Below, in pieces: positions 24,606 through 31,434 of a stretch of 64,000 bases of DNA (the first letter of the stretch is position 1; each line of letters opens with the position of its first letter). Under the pieces are notes generated by a model that was given only the letters and a program-made list of their open reading frames with translations, searched no databases and had not been told where the DNA came from. Source of the DNA: an uncultured Bacteroidales bacterium (GTDB lineage: Bacteria; Bacteroidota; Bacteroidia; Bacteroidales; Paludibacteraceae); assembly GCA_946406195.1 (NCBI GenBank), contig CAMJJT010000002.1, positions 1 through 64,000 of the forward strand, written 5' to 3'. Made by a program: the position numbers and the translations under genes.

Positions 24606-25783
24606 TTAAGAAACAACTATATTACATCTTTATCGCTCTTTGCCTCATCTCTTGTGAGCAGCCCTCGCTGCAAGACACAGCGCGTATGACCATCTCCCTG
24701 AAGGCGGAAGGCATCACTACGATCTCCGATCTGTCCGTCACGGCGCATGATATCAATATGAACCGCGATTATACAGACACCACGTTGACCATGACCCTTC
24801 CTTTGGGATATTATGATTTGGCAGTTACAGCTAAGGGAGACGGACAGCCGATCACGGCATATAAGCGCGGCATTGCACTCACCAAAAATATTTCCGTTCC
24901 GATGGAGGTGGATTTTGTAAGGGCTGGAGATGATCATTTTGTGTTGGCGGAGATCTTCTATACCGGAACAGAAACGCCGGAAGGCAAGCGTTATAATGGT
25001 GACAAGTACTTCGTCATTGTCAATAATTCCGCAGATACGCTTTCCGCGGATGGTCTGATTCTCATTGAGTCGGATCTCAACTCCGTGCAGAAATACAATA
25101 TGGACAATGATTTTCGGTCTCGCTATTTCGCCGTGGATGCCATGTACCGCATTCCGGGAGAGGGAAACACCTATCGTGTAGCTCCCGGCGGAGCGCTCCT
25201 CGTTGTCGATAACGCAATGGATCATACTGCCGCAAACCCCAATTCGTTTGACCTAAGCAATGCCGATTTTGAGTGGTATGATGTCTCTTCCAGCGCAGGA
25301 ATAACCGATGTGGATAATCCGGCGGTGACCAATATGGACAAGCTCTATTGCTATACGTACACCATTTGGGTGCCTCATAACCAGGGACATAAATCCTTCG
25401 GTTTGGCGCGTTTCCCGGAAGGCGTCACAGCTGAGCAATACTTCGCTACGGATTCACTTCATATCCGCTATCAGTACGAACTGGTCACTTCAGCCGGCAC
25501 TTTCTCACAATCTAAACAATCGTACGTTTTGCCCAACGAATGGATAGTGGACGCAGTGAACTTGTCCCCTTCGGAGACGTTTCAGTGGCTTCCGGTCAGT
25601 GATCGCTTGGATGCAGGATATACGTATGTAGCCCTTACAGGCAGCGATGTAACGCGGTTTGGTAAGTCCGTTCGACGCAAGACAATCGGATTCCTCAACG
25701 GGCGTCGCGTATTGCAAGACACCAATAATTCCACCGACGATTTCGAGGTGGCACCTAAAGCTGATCCGTACTATTTCAAATGA
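24602..25783 (+). CDS. DUF4876 lipoprotein
   Basis: 393 aa. The N-terminus MIKKQLYYIFIALCLISCEQPS is a lipobox signal, with Cys 18 as the acylated residue. The body fits DUF4876, a Bacteroidota surface family encoded with TonB receptors: an Ig-like N-terminal domain (TISLKAEGITTISDLSVTAHD), then EIFYTGTETPEGKRYNGDKYFVIVNNS. It overlaps both neighbours by 4 bp. It probably lies at the outer-membrane surface as a substrate-binding partner, similar in logic to SusD but unrelated in sequence (inference). Confidence 0.8.
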   Translation: MIKKQLYYIFIALCLISCEQPSLQDTARMTISLKAEGITTISDLSVTAHDINMNRDYTDTTLTMTLPLGYYDLAVTAKGDGQPITAYKRGIALTKNISVPMEVDFVRAGDDHFVLAEIFYTGTETPEGKRYNGDKYFVIVNNSADTLSADGLILIESDLNSVQKYNMDNDFRSRYFAVDAMYRIPGEGNTYRVAPGGALLVVDNAMDHTAANPNSFDLSNADFEWYDVSSSAGITDVDNPAVTNMDKLYCYTYTIWVPHNQGHKSFGLARFPEGVTAEQYFATDSLHIRYQYELVTSAGTFSQSKQSYVLPNEWIVDAVNLSPSETFQWLPVSDRLDAGYTYVALTGSDVTRFGKSVRRKTIGFLNGRRVLQDTNNSTDDFEVAPKADPYYFK

Positions 25784-26922
25784 ATTTATTACTTGCCATA
25801 TTAACTGCTCTGATCACCGATACGGCGCGAACGGACTTGACCATCTCCGGTCAGTTCGGGCAGGGAACATATGCCCTCGAGGGGACGCAAACAGGCTCTT
25901 TCTCCGTCCATGCGCAATCAGTCTATGATTTCAATGCCACCAGCCGTGTCTTCGGAGAAGCCTCCTATCAATGGTCGGACAGCAAACAAACGCGTGGAGT
26001 GGACAACGCCGATTATCGTTTGACAGCTCCGTATTGGACGACAGACACTATCGGCGGCGACTTGCGGCGGGAGATATATGCTTTTTATGGTGGTTATCGG
26101 ATGTTGAAGAATCATCTTCTTTGGCATGCCGCGCTCTCCTTCCGGGCGGAACAGAGTTATCGAATGCGTGACCCGCGCGCGAAAAATAAGGTGTCGGATT
26201 TGCGGATTGAGGCGTCTGTCGGTTATCAATGGAAACGGTATGCGCTTTCTTTGCAGGCATATGGAGGACGATACAAACAGAATAACGAGATCCGTTTCTA
26301 CTCCGAATTAGGCGAAACGACCATCTTCCATATGGCGAACGACACTGCCGCTTATGCGCGTTTTTCGGGAAATAACAAGATCGCCTATTACAGCGGTTAC
26401 AGGGCCGGAGTGGGTCTCTCTCTCTTGCCCACGACAGGGTGGATGGCGGGTTTTCATTACGATTGGATCAAAATCACCAAAGAACTGACCATCAATACCC
26501 AAGTACCCATAAAGCGGTTGAACACGCATACCCTCACCGCGCAATTAGGCTACGTGGCGCACTCGTGGCGCGTTTGGGCTTCCACCTCGCTTGAACTAAA
26601 ACGCGGAGAGCAGTTTATTTACGGCGATAACGCCAATAACTACTACCAACTGCTGCTTATTGCGCCGAATTACCGCCGGAACTTCCTTTTGGCACATCTG
26701 TACGGCGATTATCGTTTGCCGCTTCCGATTGGTGATCTGCTCTTTGTGGGAATGGTTGATTATGATAGTTTCCAAACTCATACGAGCGAAACGATCCAAC
26801 TGCAATACACATTCCCGCTCAAAGGCAAATACTCCTGGCTTGTGGGCACACAGGCTTCGCTGCATCAATACACACAAGCGCAAGCTTGGCAAATTAGGAT
26901 ACAAACAGGTTTAACTTTTTAA
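25780..26922 (+). CDS. DUF6850-like outer-membrane beta-barrel protein
   Basis: A 380-aa protein starting at the ATGA overlap with DUF4876. A short hydrophobic N-terminus (MNLLLAILTALITDTA) serves as a weak signal. The rest is strand-rich with alternating aromatic residues and ends QAWQIRIQTGLTF, a typical barrel terminus. I associate it with the DUF6850 family, which accompanies TonB/DUF4876 genes. Members I recall are longer (about 450-500 aa), so this copy is compact. Function unknown. Confidence 0.7.
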   Translation: MNLLLAILTALITDTARTDLTISGQFGQGTYALEGTQTGSFSVHAQSVYDFNATSRVFGEASYQWSDSKQTRGVDNADYRLTAPYWTTDTIGGDLRREIYAFYGGYRMLKNHLLWHAALSFRAEQSYRMRDPRAKNKVSDLRIEASVGYQWKRYALSLQAYGGRYKQNNEIRFYSELGETTIFHMANDTAAYARFSGNNKIAYYSGYRAGVGLSLLPTTGWMAGFHYDWIKITKELTINTQVPIKRLNTHTLTAQLGYVAHSWRVWASTSLELKRGEQFIYGDNANNYYQLLLIAPNYRRNFLLAHLYGDYRLPLPIGDLLFVGMVDYDSFQTHTSETIQLQYTFPLKGKYSWLVGTQASLHQYTQAQAWQIRIQTGLTF

Positions 26923-26934
26923 ATATTTATCACA

Positions 26935-27408
26935 ATGAAAAAGATTCTTTTTATCTTGGCAGCATCGTTGATGACGTTTACTGCCTGCAACAAACAACAG
27001 GCTCAGCCTGAAGTCGTTTATTCCGTAGATGAGGTGTACGCACAGGGCGAAAACCTGGTGGGAGACACGATTCTCGTAGAGGGAAGCTGTCTGCATCTCT
27101 GCAAACATGGTGGCAAAAAAGCCTTCCTTCGTTCGTCAGAAGAAGGGGAGTTCATCCGCGCAAATGCGGTTGAGTTCGAGTCTTTTGCCGGTGAGTGCAT
27201 TAACAATGAAGTGCGTGTTCGTGGTATTCTGCGCGCCATGGAAGTGCCGGTTGAGCAACCTAAAGTGGAAGCAGAGAGCGGTGCTACACAACAGACTGCA
27301 ACCGAAGAAGAGCATCACCACGAAGGCGAAGAGGCTTGTGGCGTTTGTTCGACCGTAAAGAAATACTACCTCGATGCCCTCTCCTATGAGATCATCGTTG
27401 CTGAGTAA
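26935..27408 (+). CDS. His-rich lipoprotein with OB-fold-like body
   Basis: 157 aa with a lipobox (LMTFTACNKQ, Cys 20). The middle resembles a small OB-fold (DTILVEGSCLHLCKHGGKKAFLRSS ... VRVRGILRAMEV). Near the C-terminus an EEHHHEGEEACGVC cluster offers histidines and cysteines for metal binding. Being last in the TonB operon (12-bp gap), it may hand metal or haem to or from the receptor, or protect against it. The role is inferred from the motif only. Confidence 0.7.
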   Translation: MKKILFILAASLMTFTACNKQQAQPEVVYSVDEVYAQGENLVGDTILVEGSCLHLCKHGGKKAFLRSSEEGEFIRANAVEFESFAGECINNEVRVRGILRAMEVPVEQPKVEAESGATQQTATEEEHHHEGEEACGVCSTVKKYYLDALSYEIIVAE

Positions 27409-27431
27409 TGCTCGCTTAAACATCTTTACAT

Positions 27432-27467
27432 AAATACGGCCCGCATCCCTGCGAGCCGTATTTGTTT
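27432..27467 (+). terminator. Terminator of the TonB/DUF4876 operon
   Basis: AAATACGGC 27432-27440 pairs with GCCGTATTT 27455-27463 around an inner CGC..GCG pair, followed by a T-rich stretch. It stands between convergent genes and may serve both strands. Confidence 0.75.
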
Positions 27468-27510
27468 AATCTTATGGCTTACTCAATTCTTAATTCTTAA
27501 TTTTTAATTT

Positions 27511-29049
27511 TTAATTGTCAACTCTTCTCCCTTGTACATTGTATTCACGTCCATTGTGACGGATAATCAACTGTCCGTTGCGGATGAACTTTGTACTTTG
27601 TACTTTGTCCCTTTGTACATCCTCAATTCCTTTCGTTTCCTCTTTCTCATTCAGCGTTGCAATCACGCTATACCAGTTGGTCTTGTCTGCAAAATTGAAG
27701 GTCTCGCCTAATACCGTATAATCAGCGGTAGTACGTGCACGCAGACCAAGAGCTACGTGTTTGCCGTCTGCACTGCGACCCACACAACTGATAGTGGAAG
27801 AACCGCCGCCTTGACCCAGAGTGTCTGTGCTGACCAAGTTCAGGTTGCTGTCATAATGAAGTGCCATTTGGATGCCGTTCAATGTCTCGTGGTTATAAGC
27901 TACATAACCATCTTTGGTCGGGAAAGCAGCTACGGTGATATTCAACGCATTGTTAGCAGCGGGATGAACATCTGCATTGATAACTGAACCATCCGCCATG
28001 CTCATGACATAAACCAGTCCGTGATTGAAATTACCGGAAGTAGAAACGGTCTTCTCACCAATAGTAATACTTCCCTTACTCAAACCGCCGCAAACGAAAA
28101 TCTTGCCATCCTCAAATTTCGTCTGTTGGAATTGCAGAGCACCTGTAATCGGGTGGTATTGAATGTATTCGCGCTTCAGATCTTTGTCATAACGCGCATA
28201 GTAAATACCGCTTTCGGTAGCGTTCTTATACGTTCCGGCTACATATAACTTGCCGCCTTCATAGTGGAGACCCACCGGACGATCATAAACCAACTCATCA
28301 TTGCCTGTCGTCGTATAAGCTACATAATCCATCTGCGCGTTGTACTTGAGAATGACCGTGTTGCAATTACTGCTTTTTTGCTGTGCGTTTCCGTTCCATT
28401 TGTTCGGACGCATAGCGATCGTGTCGTGCCATGTGGGGTATAACGTGTCTGACTGGTAACCCGCCAAATACACATTCTTGTCCTCATCTTGCGCCAAACA
28501 TGCCCATGCGTATGAGTCGTTCGGATCGGCTGTCATGGCAGCAGTTCTCTCGTAACTGGCGGTGATATTATTGCTGGCGGTTACATAAGAAGTATGGTCA
28601 TAAACATTCACAAAAGTGACAAAACGACCTTTCTTGTTTCGCATCTTCTGCGCAAAGATCGCTCCGCCATCTGTAGTCGCCATCGACACACTTCCGCTTA
28701 AATCAAAATGATACGTTGTGTCCGGAACAGCCCATATCAAATCTCCATTGGCATCAATCTTAGCCATAAAAGCATTTGTCAAAGCACTCAAACCAACTTT
28801 GGTCGCCGTTCCTCCTTGATACGTACTGTCGTTGAAATGAAGTCCGACTTCTTCAGAAGTAACCGTCGAATAACTCGACAACAATAATAGGCTACCGTCT
28901 GAATAGTACTCCAAGTTGTACAACTGGCTTTGACCCTTGGTTGGATCAGCTTGTTCATCCACTAATGTTTTCAAATAGCCCGCCTCATAATCTTGGGCAA
29001 AACTCTGTGCGCCGATTAGCAGCGCTGCAAAAAAGAAAATCTTTCTCAT
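27511..29049 (-). CDS. Secreted beta-propeller-like protein with C-terminal sorting-type tail
   Basis: 512 aa with a signal peptide (MRKIFFFAALLIGAQSFA). The body has repeated strand-rich units (such as GGKLYVAGTYKNATESGIYYARYD), as in secreted propeller or SBBP-like proteins. The last 25 residues, KFIRNGQLIIRHNGREYNVQG plus a basic tail, closely match the end of the metallophosphoesterase at 48861, suggesting a shared export or anchoring signal. Just before it, VQRDKVQSTKF is encoded by a GTACAAAGT tandem repeat. Divergent from the LuxR gene, with a TCCCTAAAAATAGGGA site between the promoters. Confidence 0.75.
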   Translation of the reverse strand: MRKIFFFAALLIGAQSFAQDYEAGYLKTLVDEQADPTKGQSQLYNLEYYSDGSLLLLSSYSTVTSEEVGLHFNDSTYQGGTATKVGLSALTNAFMAKIDANGDLIWAVPDTTYHFDLSGSVSMATTDGGAIFAQKMRNKKGRFVTFVNVYDHTSYVTASNNITASYERTAAMTADPNDSYAWACLAQDEDKNVYLAGYQSDTLYPTWHDTIAMRPNKWNGNAQQKSSNCNTVILKYNAQMDYVAYTTTGNDELVYDRPVGLHYEGGKLYVAGTYKNATESGIYYARYDKDLKREYIQYHPITGALQFQQTKFEDGKIFVCGGLSKGSITIGEKTVSTSGNFNHGLVYVMSMADGSVINADVHPAANNALNITVAAFPTKDGYVAYNHETLNGIQMALHYDSNLNLVSTDTLGQGGGSSTISCVGRSADGKHVALGLRARTTADYTVLGETFNFADKTNWYSVIATLNEKEETKGIEDVQRDKVQSTKFIRNGQLIIRHNGREYNVQGRRVDN

Positions 29050-29088
29050 ATGTTAATTAGTTTTTAAATAAGTGTTTGAAAAACAATG

Positions 29089-29135
29089 CAAAATTACTAC
29101 ATTTTCTCCAAACACACAATCCCTAAAAATAGGGA
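29089..29135 (-). promoter_or_regulatory. Promoter with TCCCTA-AAAA-TAGGGA palindrome (minus strand)
   Basis: Minus-strand -7 TAATTTTG (29089-29096 on plus), 20-nt spacer and -33 TTG (29117-29119). It is preceded directly by the palindrome at 29120-29135. Read on this strand the element is TCCCTATTTTTAGGGATTG, matching 18 of 19 bases at 22038-22056. Confidence 0.7.
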
Positions 29136-29150
29136 AATTGCCTCCGGAAT

Positions 29151-29181
29151 TTGCTCATATCGTATTTTTTTTGTAATTTTG
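29151..29181 (+). promoter_or_regulatory. Promoter of the LuxR-hemerythrin regulator
   Basis: TTG 29151-29153 and TAATTTTG 29174-29181 with a 20-nt spacer. It starts 15 bp from the TCCCTA/TAGGGA palindrome, which therefore sits between the two divergent promoters. Confidence 0.7.
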
Positions 29182-29203
29182 CAGCGTTTTTAATAAAAAC
29201 GCT

Positions 29204-30106
29204 ATGTATAAGAGCAGTGATAAGATTTGCGATTTGATGTCGCAGGAAGAGGATGCCATCCAGATAATCAGCCGTTTTGGCTTGGCGATGGGAGTGGGAG
29301 AACAAACCATTGAACAGGTATGCGATACACATGGAGTGCACACGCAGACCTTTCTGTCGGTGGTGAACTATAAGCTGTTTAAAGAACGGCCTAATCCGGA
29401 TACAATTGACATCCCCACATTACAGCGCTATCTGAAAAATGCGCATACCTATTTCCTGGATTTTCGGTTACCGCGATTGCGCAGGGCGCTTATTGAAGCG
29501 ATTATACCTGCCGATCCTTCTACCAAGATTCCGGGACTTATTCTGCGTTGTTATGATGAGTTCGTGGCGGAGATTCGTACCCATATTGAGCATGAAAATG
29601 CCGGTCTTTTTGAAGAACACGAGCACGATGACGAACGGATCACCGGCAAACTGACCGAGATTAAGAATCTCATCATTAAGTATTATCCCGGAGCGTCCTA
29701 CCGACAAACGGGAGAAGACCGTGTCCGTTCCGCCGAGGAGGGCTCAATTACGTATCTCCTCATTAGTGTCATGTCCGATTTATGGCACACCGAGCAGGAT
29801 TTTGCGGACCATTGTGCGATTGAGGATGATATCTTGAGACCGGCACTCACGAAAATCCAACCTTCTGTTCATCATACACGTCAATTGACAGAAATAGAAG
29901 AACTATCCGATAGGGAAAAGGATGTGCTGATCCAACTCGTCCGAGGATTAAGTAATAAGGAGATTGCTGATGTGCTTTGTATATCTACACACACGGTCAT
30001 CTCGCATCGCAAGAACATTACCCGCAAACTGAATATCCATTCTACGGCGGGTCTTACCATCTACGCTATCGTCAATAAACTGGTGGATCTCAATTCTCTG
30101 GAGTAG
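29204..30106 (+). CDS. LuxR-type regulator with ScdA/hemerythrin-like sensor domain
   Basis: 300 aa. Residues 1-50 resemble the ScdA N-terminal/DUF1858-type helical domain. Residues 70-215 look like a hemerythrin fold, with His/Glu pairs in HIEHE, EEHEHDDE and WHTEQDFADHC that could hold a di-iron centre. Residues 230-295 form a LuxR HTH (LSDREKDVLIQLVRGLSNKEIA ... HRKNITRKL). This layout points to redox, oxygen or nitric-oxide sensing in an anaerobe (inference from the families). It may bind the palindrome in its own upstream region. Confidence 0.82.
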   Translation: MYKSSDKICDLMSQEEDAIQIISRFGLAMGVGEQTIEQVCDTHGVHTQTFLSVVNYKLFKERPNPDTIDIPTLQRYLKNAHTYFLDFRLPRLRRALIEAIIPADPSTKIPGLILRCYDEFVAEIRTHIEHENAGLFEEHEHDDERITGKLTEIKNLIIKYYPGASYRQTGEDRVRSAEEGSITYLLISVMSDLWHTEQDFADHCAIEDDILRPALTKIQPSVHHTRQLTEIEELSDREKDVLIQLVRGLSNKEIADVLCISTHTVISHRKNITRKLNIHSTAGLTIYAIVNKLVDLNSLE

Positions 30107-30113
30107 ACACACC

Positions 30114-30260
30114 TTATTTATGTAAGCGCGCGTGCGTGCCCGCGTGCGCACATGTATAATAGTGAGAACGGGAGGAAGAATACTCTCCGACTGACTCAAC
30201 GAATAAACGCAGGACAAAATCCTGCGCTTTTTCTTTTAATGTAAACAAATTCATTTTCAT
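30114..30260 (-). CDS. Possible 48-aa small protein, minus strand
   Basis: A good minus-strand promoter (TACCTTTG with a TTG 20 nt upstream, 30316-30346) faces this region. The first ATG after it opens MKMNLFTLKEKAQDFVLRL... and runs 48 codons to TAA at 30114. The LuxR terminator hairpin is embedded in the frame and a GCGCGTGCGTGC run encodes its tail, so the reading may be fortuitous and the transcript non-coding. Not in the ORF track. Confidence 0.3.
   Translation of the reverse strand: MKMNLFTLKEKAQDFVLRLFVESVGEYSSSRSHYYTCAHAGTHARLHK
30208..30236 (+). terminator. Terminator downstream of the LuxR regulator
   Basis: CGCAGGA 30208-30214 pairs with TCCTGCG 30220-30226, followed by CTTTTTCTTTT. 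Confidence 0.75.
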
Positions 30261-30315
30261 AATAGGTGTAGGTTTAACGGCAAAAGTTACTTTTATTTCT
30301 TTTTCAAATCCGATG

Positions 30316-30346
30316 CAAAGGTACTACATTTTTGTGAATTATGCAA
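30316..30346 (-). promoter_or_regulatory. Minus-strand promoter in the 30.3-kb intergenic region
   Basis: On the minus strand, -33 TTG (plus 30344-30346), 20-nt spacer and -7 TACCTTTG (plus 30316-30323). It drives a transcript towards the LuxR terminator with only the 48-aa frame or a small RNA as product. Confidence 0.6.
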
Positions 30347-30886
30347 GAAAAAATTAAAGAATTATTTCACAATAAAAGTGAATATATAACTGTTAACTTT
30401 ATTCACAATTCTGTTATTTGCAAATAACAAAATCGAACCCTTTCATCGTCCCGATACATTGAACCACCATGATAGAGTAGAGTAGTCCTTCTATGAGTGT
30501 ATGTCGTATATTTCTGTCCTTTAATTCTCCTGAAAAACTATTTTATTCACTCTTAATTTATATATGTAATTTGCTTATTATCAGCATTTATGAAGATTAC
30601 TTAAAATCGTACTTTAATAATATTCCCTATAATCGAGAATCAAGCTGTTTTGATGTGAATTTAGTGACTAAATAATGCTTAACTATCATATATTGTGCTA
30701 TTTATTGTACTTACATAAAGTAAAACAACATGCGTTTTTGTTGAGCTATCAGCAGGATAGCTGACATTCGGATGATCACTCTCTAAAATTGTTCCACGCT
30801 CTATTGCTAAATACATATGTTCACAAAGTAAAATATTATAGAATTCACAAAATACAAAAATATTTTGCAGAAAAGTTTAAATATAT
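30347..30886. other. AT-rich intergenic stretch with palindromes, no convincing gene
   Basis: Contains TTCAC-AATAAAA-GTGAA (about 30366-30382), a GTTAAC-centred inverted region and the perfect 16-bp palindrome GTTATTTGCAAATAAC (30413-30428). The 60-aa track ORF at 30493-30675 has no promoter or family match. I see nothing else to annotate. Confidence 0.5.
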
Positions 30887-30917
30887 TTGTGTATTTCACA
30901 TTTATTTTGTACCTTTG
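30887..30917 (+). promoter_or_regulatory. Promoter of the XRE-type regulator
   Basis: TTG 30887-30889, 20-nt spacer, TACCTTTG 30910-30917. The start codon is at 30948. Confidence 0.75.
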
Positions 30918-30947
30918 CAGCAAATTTTAATAATAGTAAATAAATTT

Positions 30948-31358
30948 ATGAGTGATAAAGAAAGAATAGAGAAAGTTATGAGTTCATTGGGACTCAATGC
31001 GCGCCAGTTTGCTGCTGAGATTCATATTCAGCCCGGTACAATCAGTAATATGATGGCGGGGCGTAATAATCCCAGCCTCGAAGTGATGAAGCGAATCATG
31101 GAACGTTACCCGACCCTTAATCCGGAATGGCTTATTGCCGGAAGAGGTGTTATGTGGCGGACTGAACCGGGTAAAGACCCGGGGCTGTTTGACGCTCAAG
31201 CACCGGATCCCCAAGAGAAAACTACGCGCACTACAAAAAAAGAAGAGCCGCAGATTCCTGCAGCTCCTCCTAAACAAATCAGTCGGATTGTAGTTTATTA
31301 CACCGATAATACCTTTGAAGAGTTCACCTCTAATCCTCTAAACGTAAATCGTCAATAG
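30948..31358 (+). CDS. XRE/Cro-type helix-turn-helix regulator
   Basis: 136 aa from ATG 30948; the longer track frame begins before the promoter. The N-terminal HTH reads ERIEKVMSSLGLNARQFAAEIHIQPGTISNMMAGRNNPSLEVM. It is followed by NPEWLIAGRGVMW, a tail common in Bacteroidales single-domain regulators. A Lys/Pro-rich linker leads to a short strand motif (ISRIVVYYTDNTFEEF). Regulated genes are unknown. The tail-to-tail terminator with lon lies downstream, after an AATCGTCAATCGTAAATCGTC spacer repeat. Confidence 0.85.
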   Translation: MSDKERIEKVMSSLGLNARQFAAEIHIQPGTISNMMAGRNNPSLEVMKRIMERYPTLNPEWLIAGRGVMWRTEPGKDPGLFDAQAPDPQEKTTRTTKKEEPQIPAAPPKQISRIVVYYTDNTFEEFTSNPLNVNRQ

Positions 31359-31405
31359 AAATAAATCGTCAATCAATCGTACCTCGTCAATCGTAAATCG
31401 TCAAT

Positions 31406-31434
31406 AAAAAAGCACTCTTACTGGAGTGCTTTTT
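31406..31434. terminator. Bidirectional terminator between the XRE gene and lon
   Basis: AAAAAGCACT / AGTGCTTTTT stem with A and T tracts on both flanks. It overlaps the last codons of lon and serves both convergent genes. Confidence 0.8.

Noticed and set aside
30126-30152. Z-DNA-forming GCGCGTGCGTGC element of regulatory importance
   Set aside because: The tract is short and lies after a stop codon; nothing links it to regulation beyond composition.
30493-30675. 60-aa hydrophobic ORF in the AT-rich gap
   Set aside because: No promoter, no family resemblance and expected by chance in AT-rich DNA.
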